Of a stretch of DNA of 64,000 nt, positions 32,049-40,321 are shown in pieces (the first letter of the stretch is position 1; each line of letters begins with the position of its first letter). A program made the position numbers and the translations under genes. The notes below the pieces were generated by a model. That model was not told the origin of the DNA and ran no database searches. It was given only the letters and a program-made list of their open reading frames with translations. The DNA is from Pseudomonadota bacterium (GTDB lineage: Bacteria; Pseudomonadota; Gammaproteobacteria; Burkholderiales; Burkholderiaceae_C), in the NCBI GenBank assembly GCA_021845505.1, contig JAJZVU010000012.1, forward strand, positions 28,348-92,347. The letters run 5' to 3'.

Positions 32049-32411
32049 TCAGCGTTCGCCGGCATCGCCCGAGGCGCGGGCGAGCGCGTCACGCGTGCGC
32101 GCCCTGGGCGCCGCCGGGGCCTGGGGCAGCGGTGGCGGAACGACCTTCGCGGCCGCCTGCGGGCGCGGCCGGCGGCGACGCCGGATGGCGTGCTCGACCA
32201 TGGCCAGGCGGTGTTCCATGAATTCGCGCTCGGGCTCGGAGACGAACAGGTTGTCCGACGAGTCGAGGAAATCGGTGATCTGTTGCTGCTCCTGCAGGAG
32301 TTCGGGCAGTTCGGCCTGGGCGCCGGGCGGCTTGCGCGTGATCGACCTCCACCAAAGCAGGGCGCCGATGGCGGCGCACAGGGACAACGCGAACAGTGCG
32401 GGGGCATGCAT
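32049..32411 (-). CDS. Small single-pass membrane protein of unknown function
   Basis: A 120-residue protein not recognised beyond its layout. Residues 4-22 form one hydrophobic helix (ALFALSLCAAIGALLWW), followed by a basic stop (RSITRK), an acidic region (LPELLQEQQQITDFLDSSDNLF) and a Pro/Arg-rich tail. TACACT at 32461-32466 (read on the minus strand) could be its -10 box. It is convergent with guaA and divergent from the esterase cassette, so it marks the left edge of that accessory block. Confidence 0.6.
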   Translation of the reverse strand: MHAPALFALSLCAAIGALLWWRSITRKPPGAQAELPELLQEQQQITDFLDSSDNLFVSEPEREFMEHRLAMVEHAIRRRRRPRPQAAAKVVPPPLPQAPAAPRARTRDALARASGDAGER

Positions 32412-32483
32412 GGGCGGTCTCCAGCGGGCCTCGACGCGGGCCCGACGCCGTAGTCGTTCCAGTGTAGACGCATCGGCTTAAAA

Positions 32484-32500
32484 ATGGGAGAATTTCCCAT
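32484..32500. promoter_or_regulatory. AT-rich inverted repeat in the divergent promoter region
   Basis: ATGGGA-gaatt-TCCCAT is a perfect 6-bp inverted repeat in an AT-rich stretch between two divergent genes. It could be an operator. I see nothing else convincing in 32412-32697 apart from a weak promoter just before the cassette. Confidence 0.4.
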
Positions 32501-32599
32501 ATATTCCTGCCGCGCCGCTGGAGCGATCCCCGGCGGGGACGCCGCGTCGACACGCATCGGCATGCCTGAGCCAGATCATGTCCATTTGACGCAAGGGGC

Positions 32600-32627
32600 C
32601 TGAAAACGCGGGCGCGCGTGCTACATT
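32600..32627 (+). promoter_or_regulatory. Weak sigma-70-like promoter before the esterase-methyltransferase-glycosyltransferase cassette
   Basis: CTGAAA and TACATT are separated by 16 bp, each matching the consensus at four of six positions. The -10 box is 71 bases before the first cassette gene. Plausible, not strong. Confidence 0.33.
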
Positions 32628-32697
32628 GCGCGCCGCATGCGCGGTCGATGCGTGGCCGAGGCCGCAGGGCAGGCGCGAAGTGAACAGGGGAGCAGGA

Positions 32698-33384
32698 ATG
32701 GATCCAAGCCTCGCTGCACGCAGCATCACCGTGGTCTATATGGGCGACTCGATAACCGAGGGGCAATATGTGCACCACAGCGCGAGATGGACCGAAATCC
32801 TCACCGGACGCATCCGGCGCCAGGTCGCGGGGCGCTTCGACGAGCAGGCACTGCATTTCTTCAATCGCGGCATCTCGGGTGAGACGACGCGGCAGGGGCT
32901 CGAGCGCTTCGCGCGCGACGTGCAGGCCCTCGAACCGCGCGTCATGACACTGCAGTTCGGCTTGAATGACTGCAATTGCTGGGACACCGACCGCGGCCTT
33001 CCGCGCGTCTCCGAGGCTGCCTACAGGGCGAATCTGATCGAAATGGTCGAGCGCGCGCGCCATTTTGGCGCCAGGCATATCGTGCTCGCCAACAATCACC
33101 CGACCCTGCGCTTTCGCAGGCTGGCCTGTGGCCAGCACCTGGAAGCCCGGCGACTGATCTACAACGACATCGCCCGGCAGGTTGCCGACCAGACGGGAGC
33201 GACCTTCTGCGACATAGCCGAGGCATTCGCCGGGCTCGACGCTGCCGGCCTGGCCGGCATGCTGCTCCCCGAACCCGATGTGCTCCATCTCAGCGTGCAG
33301 GGGCATCAGCGTTATGCCGATGCGATTTTCGAGCCGGTATGGCAGGGCGTATCCGCGTGCATCGAGGACTTGCAGAATGTCTAA
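32698..33384 (+). CDS. SGNH/GDSL-family esterase (cytoplasmic type)
   Basis: A 228-residue single-domain SGNH hydrolase with no signal peptide. All catalytic blocks are present: GDSITEG (Ser 18), GISGETTRQG (block II Gly), GLNDCN (Asn 90) and DVLHLS (Asp 194, His 197). The family includes carbohydrate deacetylases and acyl esterases. The start ATG at 32698 follows GGGGAGCAGG. It overlaps the next gene by 8 bp, and the trio with a methyltransferase and a glycosyltransferase suggests removal or exchange of an acyl group on a sugar or a small metabolite. That role is inference. Codon use is less GC-biased than in the flanking genes. Confidence 0.85.
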   Translation: MDPSLAARSITVVYMGDSITEGQYVHHSARWTEILTGRIRRQVAGRFDEQALHFFNRGISGETTRQGLERFARDVQALEPRVMTLQFGLNDCNCWDTDRGLPRVSEAAYRANLIEMVERARHFGARHIVLANNHPTLRFRRLACGQHLEARRLIYNDIARQVADQTGATFCDIAEAFAGLDAAGLAGMLLPEPDVLHLSVQGHQRYADAIFEPVWQGVSACIEDLQNV

Positions 33385-34147
33385 ATCTTCCACCGACATC
33401 CACTGGAACGAGCGGGCCGTGCTGGAACCCGATGCGGCGGCGGTCAACATCGCCGACGTATCGCAGCGCGAGCTCGAGACGGCGTTCCTGCTCAGGCACC
33501 TGTGCCCCGTCGACAAGGTGCTCGAGGTGGGCTGCGGGAACGGCTTCCTCACCGGGATCCTGCGGCAAACGGTCGCGCACGTCGACGCCTTCGACTTCGC
33601 GGAGAACATGGTCGCGAAGGCGATCGAACTGCAGGGGGAGCGCAACAACCGCTTCTTCCACGACAACGTGCTGGCGCCTGGCGCGTGGAACGGGCCGTAC
33701 GACGCGATCGTCTGCGTGCGCGTGCTCATCAACCTGCGCGACCTGGAGGAGCAGAAGCGGGCCATCGACCACATGACGCGGGCGCTGCGCCCCGGGGGAC
33801 GGCTGCTGTTGATCGAGGGCTACAAGGACGGGTTCGGCGAGCTCAATCGGGTGCGCGAGACGGCCGGGCTCGATCGCCTGCAGCCGGCGGCCATCAATTT
33901 CTATTCGGCATTGGGCGATGTGCGGGCGCATCTGGACCCGTTTTACACCATCGAAGCGGAGTTCCACACCGGCTGCTTCGACTTCCTGACGCGCGTCGTC
34001 TATCCGGCGCTGGTCGGTGCCGACAAGGCGGTCGCTCACAGCGAGTTCCACCGCAGGATCCTGCCGGTCGCCCGCGCCTTCAATCCGGACGCCTTCGCGT
34101 CGCTGGCACGGCTGCGCGGCTACTCGCTGATCAAGCGTCAGGCCTGA
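33377..34147 (+). CDS. Class I SAM-dependent methyltransferase
   Basis: A 256-residue methyltransferase. Motif I is VLEVGCGNGFLTGIL (SAM glycine loop), motif II acidic VDAFDFAENMV, motif IV YDAIVCVRVLINLRD and post-motif LRPGGRLLLIEGYKDGF. The first ~40 residues (DIHWNERAVLEPDAAAVNIAD) resemble sugar or lipid methyltransferases in glycan clusters, but the acceptor cannot be predicted. It starts inside the esterase gene (8-bp overlap) and ends 3 bp before the glycosyltransferase gene, so all three are surely one transcript. Confidence 0.88.
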   Translation: MSKSSTDIHWNERAVLEPDAAAVNIADVSQRELETAFLLRHLCPVDKVLEVGCGNGFLTGILRQTVAHVDAFDFAENMVAKAIELQGERNNRFFHDNVLAPGAWNGPYDAIVCVRVLINLRDLEEQKRAIDHMTRALRPGGRLLLIEGYKDGFGELNRVRETAGLDRLQPAAINFYSALGDVRAHLDPFYTIEAEFHTGCFDFLTRVVYPALVGADKAVAHSEFHRRILPVARAFNPDAFASLARLRGYSLIKRQA

Positions 34148-34150
34148 GCG

Positions 34151-35446
34151 ATGGCCGGCAGCGAAACGACGCCGGGGCGCCGCAGCATCCTGCTGCTGTG
34201 CCATTACAACCCGCGGGCGGAAGGGACGATCGCCGATCACATCGAAGCCTTCGCGCGATATTCACGCTTCGACTATTTCATCCTGAGCAATCTGGGCGAC
34301 CTGCCGGAGGCACTCGATCTCGGGCGCTTCGACGCACTGGTCTTCCATTATTCGCTGATCGCCTGCTACGACAACTACGTTTCGCCGGCGGCGCGCCGGA
34401 GGATCCGGGAATTCGGGGGGTTCAAGGCGGCCTTCGTCCAGGATGATTACCGGTGGATCGACGACACCGTCAACGCGTTCGCGTATTTCCGCATCCATGC
34501 ACTGTTTCCGTTGACCGGACCTGCGATCATGGATGCGGTGTATCCGCCGCACCGCCTGCGCGGGGTGCGGCGGGAAACGGTGCTTGCCGGCTATGTGCCG
34601 GCGCGGCTGGTCGACAGGCCGGTCAAGCCGCTGCGCGAGCGGACCGTCGACGTGGCCTACCGCGCGCGCGCGCTGCCGGCCTGGGTGGGGTCGCACGGCT
34701 TGCAGAAATGGCAGATTGCCGCTCGTTTCGCGGAGGATGCGCCGCAGCATGGGCTGCGCGTCGACCTTTCCTGTCGCGAGGAGGATCGAATGTTCGGCGA
34801 GGCGTGGATCGATTTCCTCGCATCGAGTCGCGCCACACTGGGCACCGAAAGCGGCGCCAGCGTCTGCGATTTCACCGGAGACATCCAGCGCAAGGTCGAG
34901 CGGCACCTCGCCCAGTATCCGGACGATGATTTCGAGACCTTGAGGGATTTGTATTTCAAGGACATCGACGGCCAGTTGATGATGAATGTGATCTCGCCGC
35001 GCTGCTTCGAGGCCGCGGCGTTGCGCACCCTGCTGGTCCTGTACGAGGGCGAATATTCGGGCGTGCTTTTGCCGTGGCGACATTACGTTCCGTTGAAGCG
35101 CGACCATTCGAACATGGAGGAAGTCGCTCGCATCCTGAAGGATCCGCAGCGCGCGCAGTCGATCGTCGACTGCGCCTACGAGGAAATCGCAAGGAACGAC
35201 GCCTACTCCTATGCGGCGATGGTCCGGCTGGTGGACCGGGTCATGGATGAGGAATGGAGCGCGGCGCTGGTTCCGGCCGCCCGCCCGTATACCCACGATG
35301 AGTTCGACGAACTGGTCAGGCAGCACGTGGCCTCGCGGATCCCGGTCGAGCCCGCCGCGTCGGGGCTGAAGCGCGTCTGGCGCATGCTGCCGCAGGGGTT
35401 GCGCTCGACGGTCCGGCCCTTGCTGGGCAAGGCACTGGGCATCTAG
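34151..35446 (+). CDS. Glycosyltransferase-like protein with CgeB-type C-terminus
   Basis: A 431-residue protein. The N-terminal half begins SILLLCHYNPRAEGTIADHIEAF and looks like the first Rossmann domain of a GT-B enzyme (FDALVFHYSL, FKAAFVQDDYR). The C-terminal part SPRCFEAAALRTLLVLYEGEYSGVL with HYVPLKRDHSNMEEVARIL matches the spore-protein CgeB/Glyco_trans_1_2 signature, in which a Glu contacts the sugar nucleotide. It probably transfers a sugar, donor and acceptor unknown. No membrane segment or signal peptide. It is last in the cassette; codon use is less GC-biased than its neighbours, suggesting recent acquisition. Confidence 0.7.
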   Translation: MAGSETTPGRRSILLLCHYNPRAEGTIADHIEAFARYSRFDYFILSNLGDLPEALDLGRFDALVFHYSLIACYDNYVSPAARRRIREFGGFKAAFVQDDYRWIDDTVNAFAYFRIHALFPLTGPAIMDAVYPPHRLRGVRRETVLAGYVPARLVDRPVKPLRERTVDVAYRARALPAWVGSHGLQKWQIAARFAEDAPQHGLRVDLSCREEDRMFGEAWIDFLASSRATLGTESGASVCDFTGDIQRKVERHLAQYPDDDFETLRDLYFKDIDGQLMMNVISPRCFEAAALRTLLVLYEGEYSGVLLPWRHYVPLKRDHSNMEEVARILKDPQRAQSIVDCAYEEIARNDAYSYAAMVRLVDRVMDEEWSAALVPAARPYTHDEFDELVRQHVASRIPVEPAASGLKRVWRMLPQGLRSTVRPLLGKALGI

Positions 35447-35539
35447 GGAATCGAGCCGATTGGCAGGCTGTTGGCGGGAGCGCTCGCGCGCGCCGCCGCC
35501 CACGCGGCCCGCGGCGCCGTCGACTTCCCGGCTTCGCCG

Positions 35540-35921
35540 CGACCGGGTTGGCCAGCAGCGCGAGGCTGCCGACGAGGCCCATCGTTCGAAGGCCCGGCAT
35601 GATCGGGAACCATGCCTCGTAGGCGGCTCCCCCCAGCACTCCGAGCCCCAGGGCCAGCATCGACGCCCCTTTCGCCAGCGCAGCTCCGGCCTGCCACCAC
35701 GCCGAGCGCGAAAGCATGAACAGGCTGAAGCCGTACCCCCAGGCATCGCCCAGCATGACGAGCGCATCGGCCAGCAACGAGCTCGAATGCGCGAGCCGGC
35801 CCGCCGTGCTCTCGACGAGGAACATCGCTCCGTTGATGGCCAGCACGACCCACAGCACGCGACTGTGGCTCAGGCGCAGGACCGCCAGCTCGCAGCCTGT
35901 GTCTTCACGGCAACTCGCCAT
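35540..35921 (-). pseudogene. Truncated cation-efflux (CDF/CzcD-like) transporter remnant
   Basis: On the minus strand from ATG 35921, about 127 residues align with the small CDF-type transporters: SRVLWVVLAINGAMFLVES, SSLLADALVMLGDAWGYG, ALAKGASMLALGLGVLGGAAYEAW and TMGLVGSLALLANPV, giving four helices. It then breaks off near 35545 into Arg-rich sequence with no homology, where intact members continue with two more helices. One metal-ligand position is also lost: the family's DAxD in the second helix is DALV here. The cut end faces the esterase-methyltransferase-glycosyltransferase cassette. A start at ATG 35945 is an alternative. Confidence 0.68.
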
Positions 35922-36075
35922 GGCCGCCTTCGCGCTTTCCGGCATCCGAGCGGCTGGTCCGCTCGGCCTTGCGCCGCGCGGGCGGCCTGCCCGTTGCGGC
36001 CCGAAGCATCCCGAAGCGCGGCGCTCGGTGAAAACTCGGCAGGGCGAGCCGAGGGAGTCTATTAGGGTTTTCCAG

Positions 36076-36094
36076 ATATATGAAAAGACATATA
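36076..36094. promoter_or_regulatory. Inverted repeat upstream of the TauD-TctCBA operon, possible LysR operator
   Basis: TATATG-aaaaga-CATATA is a perfect 6-bp inverted repeat in a distinctly AT-rich patch (36060-36130), about 120 bp before the first operon gene. LysR regulators bind interrupted dyads of T-N11-A type, and the operon encodes one. Assignment is inference from position. The rest of 35922-36212 shows no gene. Confidence 0.42.
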
Positions 36095-36212
36095 GCGACC
36101 TGCCAAAATTATCTCATTTTCAATATGGATGGGCGCTGCTAGATTGGCTGCCATCGACATGCGAAGGGCGCCCCGCATGCTCGCACCGCCCACTCTTGCG
36201 AGGATGTTCCCG

Positions 36213-37091
36213 ATGCCAACCATCACCGTCACCCCGATCGAGTCCGCGCTGGGCGCGGATGTCTCAGGAGTCGACCTGCGCGCGCCCATCGCCCCCGAGG
36301 TGTTCGCGCAGATCCGCCAGGCCTGGTCGCAGCACCTGGTGCTGCGCTTTCGCGGCCAGCGGCTGAGCGACCCCGAGCTGCTGGCGTTCAGCCGGCTGTT
36401 CGGCGAACTCGACCCCCCCGGGCCCAACCCCTATGGCAAGCCCTTCCTGGCCGAGTTCCCCGAGATCAACGTGATCTCCAACGTCAAGGTCGACGGCCAG
36501 CCCATCGGCAACCTGGGCGACGGCGAGGCGATCTGGCACAACGACATGACCTACATCGAGACCCCGCCGCGGGGCGCGATGCTGCACGCCTTGTCGCTTC
36601 CCGTCAGCGGAGGCGACACCTACTGGGCCAACATGTACCTGGCCTACGAGCGCATGCCGGCGCGTCTGCGCGAGCGCATCGCCGGCCGCAGCGCGATCCA
36701 CGACGCCACCTACAACAGCGCCGGAATCATGCGCAAGGGCATGAAGCCGGTGACCGACCCGCGCCAGGCGCCGGGCGCGCACCACCCGCTGGTCATCGCC
36801 CATCCGGAGTCGGGCCGGCCGGCGCTGTTCCTCGGCCGCCGCCGCAACAGCTACATCGTCGGCCTGGAACTGCAGGAAAGCGAAGACCTGCTGAACGAAC
36901 TGTGGGAGCACGCCAGCCGGCCGGAGTTCGCGATGCGCCAGGTCTGGCAACTGCACGACCTGGTGCTGTGGGACAACCTGGCCACGCTGCACCGACGCGA
37001 TTCCTTCGACCCCGACGCCGAGCGCATCATGCATCGCACCCAGATCAAGGGATCCCGGGTCAAGGCGCACGACGTCGCGGTGGCGGCATGA
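36213..37091 (+). CDS. TauD/TfdA-family 2-oxoglutarate-dependent dioxygenase
   Basis: A 292-residue Fe(II)/2-oxoglutarate oxygenase. The iron triad is His 109, Asp 111 (AIWHNDMTY) and His 260 (NLATLHRRD); Arg 275 would bind the 2-oxoglutarate carboxylate. Family members hydroxylate sulfonates, aryloxy-acids, amino acids or quaternary amines next to a leaving group. ATG 36213 is chosen because GAGGA precedes it by 9 bases. The stop overlaps the next gene (ATGA). Its position at the head of a carboxylate transporter operon suggests that it acts on an imported organic acid. Confidence 0.9.
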   Translation: MPTITVTPIESALGADVSGVDLRAPIAPEVFAQIRQAWSQHLVLRFRGQRLSDPELLAFSRLFGELDPPGPNPYGKPFLAEFPEINVISNVKVDGQPIGNLGDGEAIWHNDMTYIETPPRGAMLHALSLPVSGGDTYWANMYLAYERMPARLRERIAGRSAIHDATYNSAGIMRKGMKPVTDPRQAPGAHHPLVIAHPESGRPALFLGRRRNSYIVGLELQESEDLLNELWEHASRPEFAMRQVWQLHDLVLWDNLATLHRRDSFDPDAERIMHRTQIKGSRVKAHDVAVAA

Positions 37092-38221
37092 GCGCAGGCG
37101 CCGCGCAGCTGCGCCTGCCGATTCGCGAGGTCGAGGTATTCGGGGTCGCCGTGCCGCTGGCGGCTGGCGGCTTCCGCAATGCCTATACCGTGAAGACCAC
37201 GCAGCGCAGCGTGGTGGTGCGGGTACGCGCCGAGGACGGCTCGGTCGGCCTGGGCAACATCGATCCCTCGCCGGGGTATTCGGTGGAAACCGTCGAGCAG
37301 TCGCTGGCGGCGATCCGCGAGCACCTCGGCCCCGCGGTGGTGGGCTGGGACGCCGGCAACGTGCACAGGCTGCTGCAGCGCATGGACGACCGGCTCGCGG
37401 GCTACCTCGACGCCAAGGCCGCGATCGAAATGGCCTGCGTCGACCTGCTCGCGCGCCGCCTGGGCATCCCGGTGCACCAGTACCTGGGCGGAGCGGTGGT
37501 CGACAGTCTGCGCTTCAACGCCTGGGTAGGCATCGTGCCGCCGGCGGAGGCGGCCGCCGAGGCGGCGAAGTGGCGGGCGCGCGGCTTTTCCTCCGCCAAG
37601 ATCAAGGTCGGCGGAGGCATCCACGCCGACATCGAGCGGCTGCGCGCGGTGCGCGAGGCCGTCGGAGCGGACATGGCCTTGCGGGTCGACGCCAACGCCG
37701 GCTACAGCGTCGAGCAGGCGATCGAACTCGGGCGCGGGCTGGAGCCCCTGGGCATCGAGTTGTTCGAGCAGCCGGTGGCCGCCGACGACCTGGCCGGGCT
37801 GGCCGCGGTGCGCAAGGCCTGCGGCCTTCCGATCATGGCCGACGAGTCGATCACCGACCACGCCAGCCTGATCCGGGTCATCCGCGCCGATTGCGCCGAC
37901 ATCGTCAAGCTCAAGGTGATGAAGCAAGGCGGCTTCACGCGCTGCCGCCGCATGCTGGAGACGGCGGCGGCGGCCGGCCTGCGGGTGGTCATCGGGCACG
38001 GATTCGGACTGGGCATCAACACCGTGGCGGAGATCATGCTCGCCAGCACCAGCAGCGCGGTGATGCCGGGGCTGGAATGCGTCGGTCCGCTGAAGACCAC
38101 AGCCGACATCGTCACCCGCCGCATCGACCTGGGCAGCGGCGAACTGCCGCTGCCGCAGGGGCCCGGGCTGGGCGTGGAACTCGACGAGGACAGCCTGCTG
38201 CGCCATCGATTCGACGCATGA
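37088..38221 (+). CDS. Enolase-superfamily enzyme, muconate-lactonizing/racemase subgroup
   Basis: A 377-residue member of the enolase superfamily with the capping domain and (beta/alpha)7-barrel. Metal ligands are Asp 201 (RVDANAGYS), Glu 227 (LFEQPV) and Asp 252 (MADESI). The acid-base lysines Lys 171 and Lys 173 (AKIKVGG) and Lys 274 and Lys 276 (VKLKVMKQGG) are the pattern of the MLE subgroup: cycloisomerases, dipeptide and N-acyl amino acid racemases, and betaine epimerases. It abstracts a proton alpha to a carboxylate; the substrate is unknown. It starts within the TauD stop codon and is followed closely by the LysR gene. Confidence 0.88.
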   Translation: MSAGAAQLRLPIREVEVFGVAVPLAAGGFRNAYTVKTTQRSVVVRVRAEDGSVGLGNIDPSPGYSVETVEQSLAAIREHLGPAVVGWDAGNVHRLLQRMDDRLAGYLDAKAAIEMACVDLLARRLGIPVHQYLGGAVVDSLRFNAWVGIVPPAEAAAEAAKWRARGFSSAKIKVGGGIHADIERLRAVREAVGADMALRVDANAGYSVEQAIELGRGLEPLGIELFEQPVAADDLAGLAAVRKACGLPIMADESITDHASLIRVIRADCADIVKLKVMKQGGFTRCRRMLETAAAAGLRVVIGHGFGLGINTVAEIMLASTSSAVMPGLECVGPLKTTADIVTRRIDLGSGELPLPQGPGLGVELDEDSLLRHRFDA

Positions 38222-38231
38222 GGTTCGCGGC

Positions 38232-39314
38232 ATGAAACCCGTCCCCCGCGCCCGTTCCGCCGATGCGCCCGCGTCGGCGGCGCAGGCGCGCACCCAGGTG
38301 CTGCAGCAGCGTCACCTGCTGGCGCTGGTGGCGATCGCCGATGCCGGCTCGGTGCATCGCGCGGCGCAGGGCCTGGGCATGCCGCAGCCCGCGCTGTCGC
38401 GCCAGCTGGCGGAAGCCGAGCGGCTGCTCGGCTGCCGGCTGTTCGACCGCAACAGCCACGGCACGCGCCCGACCGCGGCCGGATCCGCGGTGCTGCCGCG
38501 TTGCCGGCTGATGCTGCGAATGCTCGACGGCATGCTCGACATCGGGCGCAAGCGCAGGCCGCAGATCGTGCTGGGCTGCATCCCGCGCGCGATGCACACC
38601 CTGATGCCGCCGATGCTCGGCCACTGGGAACCGCTGGCGGAGGAGGCGGCCGCGTCCCAGCAGTGGATGCTGCGGGTGATCGAGGCCGACTCGGTGTCGC
38701 TGTGGGAGCAGCTGACCCAGGGCAAGGTGGATTTCGCGGTGCTGCGCGAGCCGCCGCGGGTGCAGGGCGGGTGGCCGGAACTGCTGGTGGAAAAGCTCTA
38801 CGACGATCCGACGGTGGTCGTGTGCTCGGCCTCGCACCCGGCGATCACCTCGCGCGACATCGCGCTGGAGCGGTTGCTGCAACTCGGCTGGGCGCTGCCG
38901 CAGCACGGTCGCACGTCGCGCGCGAGCCTGGAGCGGGTGCTGGCCGATCTCGGCCTGTCGCGCATCGAGCCGGTGATCGAGGCGCGCTCCTTCGAATCGC
39001 TGATGGCCATCGTGGCCTCCACGCGCCTGCTTTCGATCGCCCCCGCGGTCGTCGCCCACCGCTATGTCGAATGGGGCATGCTGCGGGTGGTGCCGGTGGA
39101 GCCGGCCTTGCCGCCGATCCCGGTGTCCATCGCCTGCCAGCGCAGCCTGCTGGAGGACCCCTGGATGGCGACTTTCTGGAACGAACTGCGCCAGGCCGGC
39201 GCCCACGCCGCGACGCGCGTCATGCCGCGCGCGGCGCCGGCCGAAGGCAGCGCGGGGGCGGGCGCGCGCGCCCGCAGGCAAGCCCCCGCGGGCAGTACCA
39301 AGGTGAACCCCTGA
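38232..39314 (+). CDS. LysR-family transcriptional regulator
   Basis: A 360-residue LysR. The N-terminal helix-turn-helix is at about residues 25-85 (LLALVAIADAGSVHRAAQGLGMPQPALSRQLAEAE, DNA-reading helix PALSRQL), followed by the effector domain with IVLGCIPRAMHTLMPPML and FAVLREPP. The last ~35 residues are Ala/Arg/Gly-rich and nonconserved. Unusually, it is in the middle of the operon and in the same direction as its presumed targets, 10 bp after the enolase-type gene and 38 bp before tctC. It probably senses the transported acid or an intermediate. Confidence 0.9.
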   Translation: MKPVPRARSADAPASAAQARTQVLQQRHLLALVAIADAGSVHRAAQGLGMPQPALSRQLAEAERLLGCRLFDRNSHGTRPTAAGSAVLPRCRLMLRMLDGMLDIGRKRRPQIVLGCIPRAMHTLMPPMLGHWEPLAEEAAASQQWMLRVIEADSVSLWEQLTQGKVDFAVLREPPRVQGGWPELLVEKLYDDPTVVVCSASHPAITSRDIALERLLQLGWALPQHGRTSRASLERVLADLGLSRIEPVIEARSFESLMAIVASTRLLSIAPAVVAHRYVEWGMLRVVPVEPALPPIPVSIACQRSLLEDPWMATFWNELRQAGAHAATRVMPRAAPAEGSAGAGARARRQAPAGSTKVNP

Positions 39315-39352
39315 GACCACAACCACAAGCCAGCACCCTGAGGAGAGCGTTC

Positions 39353-40318
39353 ATGATCAGCAAGTTCGTCAAGGCCTTCTGCGCCGCCGCCGCGCTGTGC
39401 GTCGTCGGTGCGGCGCACGCCGCCTACCCGGATCGCCCGATCCGCTACATCCTGCACGTCTCGCCCGGCGGTGCCACCGACGTGATGGCGCGCAAGCTCG
39501 GCAGCATCATGCAGAAGCAATTGCACGAGCCGGTGGTCATCGAGAACCGCCCCGGCGGCCGCGGCGCGGCCGAGATGGCCGAGCTGACCCATTCCAGGCC
39601 CGACGGCTACACCATCGCCGCGGTCACCAGCACCCACCTGGCGGAGTTCAACCTCACCCTCAAGCAGTACAACGTGCACAGCGTGACCTGGCTGGTTCGC
39701 CTGGTCAGCGAGCCCTACCTGTTCGTGGTTCCGGCGAGCAGCCCGATCCATTCGATGAAGCAGCTGGCCGCGGCGATCCGCGCCAAGCCCGGCATGGTCG
39801 TGGCCGGCTTCCAGAAGGGCTCGGGCGCGAACATCGCCTGGGAGATGTTCATGGACAGCGCCAAGCTGCCGTCGAAGGACGTGAACTGGGTTCCCTACAA
39901 CAGCGTGGGCTCCGGGGTGACCGCGGTGGTCGGCGGCCACGGACAGGCCACCGTGGCCTACTACGGGCTGGTCAAGGACCAGGTGGCGGCGGGACACCTG
40001 CGCATCATCGGCGTGCTGGCGCCCAAGCGCCTGGCCGACCTGCCGAAGGTGCCGACGCTGGCCGAGCAGGGCTTCGATGCCCCGGCCGACTGGAACCAGT
40101 GGCGCGGCATCATCGCCCCCAAGGGCATGCCCGAGGCGATCCGCGTGAAGCTGGTGGCAGCCATCCGCAATGCGCTGAACAGCCCCGAGTTCAAGCAGTT
40201 CATGCACAACGAGTCGGTGGTCTACGACTACGCGGGCACGCGGCGCTTCACCCGCTTCGCCACGCGCCAGAACGTCCTGACCGCCAACTGGCTCAAGCGC
40301 CTGGGATTCATCCACTGA
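39353..40318 (+). CDS. tctC: Bug/TctC-family solute-binding protein of the tripartite tricarboxylate transporter
   Basis: A 321-residue periplasmic receptor. The signal peptide (FVKAFCAAAALCVVGAAHA) is followed by AYPDRPIRYILHVSPGGATDVMARKLGSIM, the standard Bug start, with VIENRPGGRGAAEMAEL shortly after. Bug proteins bind carboxylates such as citrate, aspartate, nicotinate or aromatic acids, using two conserved loops and water rather than direct carboxylate contact, so the ligand cannot be read from sequence. GAGGAGAG precedes the ATG. tctB follows after 3 bp. Confidence 0.93.
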   Translation: MISKFVKAFCAAAALCVVGAAHAAYPDRPIRYILHVSPGGATDVMARKLGSIMQKQLHEPVVIENRPGGRGAAEMAELTHSRPDGYTIAAVTSTHLAEFNLTLKQYNVHSVTWLVRLVSEPYLFVVPASSPIHSMKQLAAAIRAKPGMVVAGFQKGSGANIAWEMFMDSAKLPSKDVNWVPYNSVGSGVTAVVGGHGQATVAYYGLVKDQVAAGHLRIIGVLAPKRLADLPKVPTLAEQGFDAPADWNQWRGIIAPKGMPEAIRVKLVAAIRNALNSPEFKQFMHNESVVYDYAGTRRFTRFATRQNVLTANWLKRLGFIH

Positions 40319-40321
40319 GCC

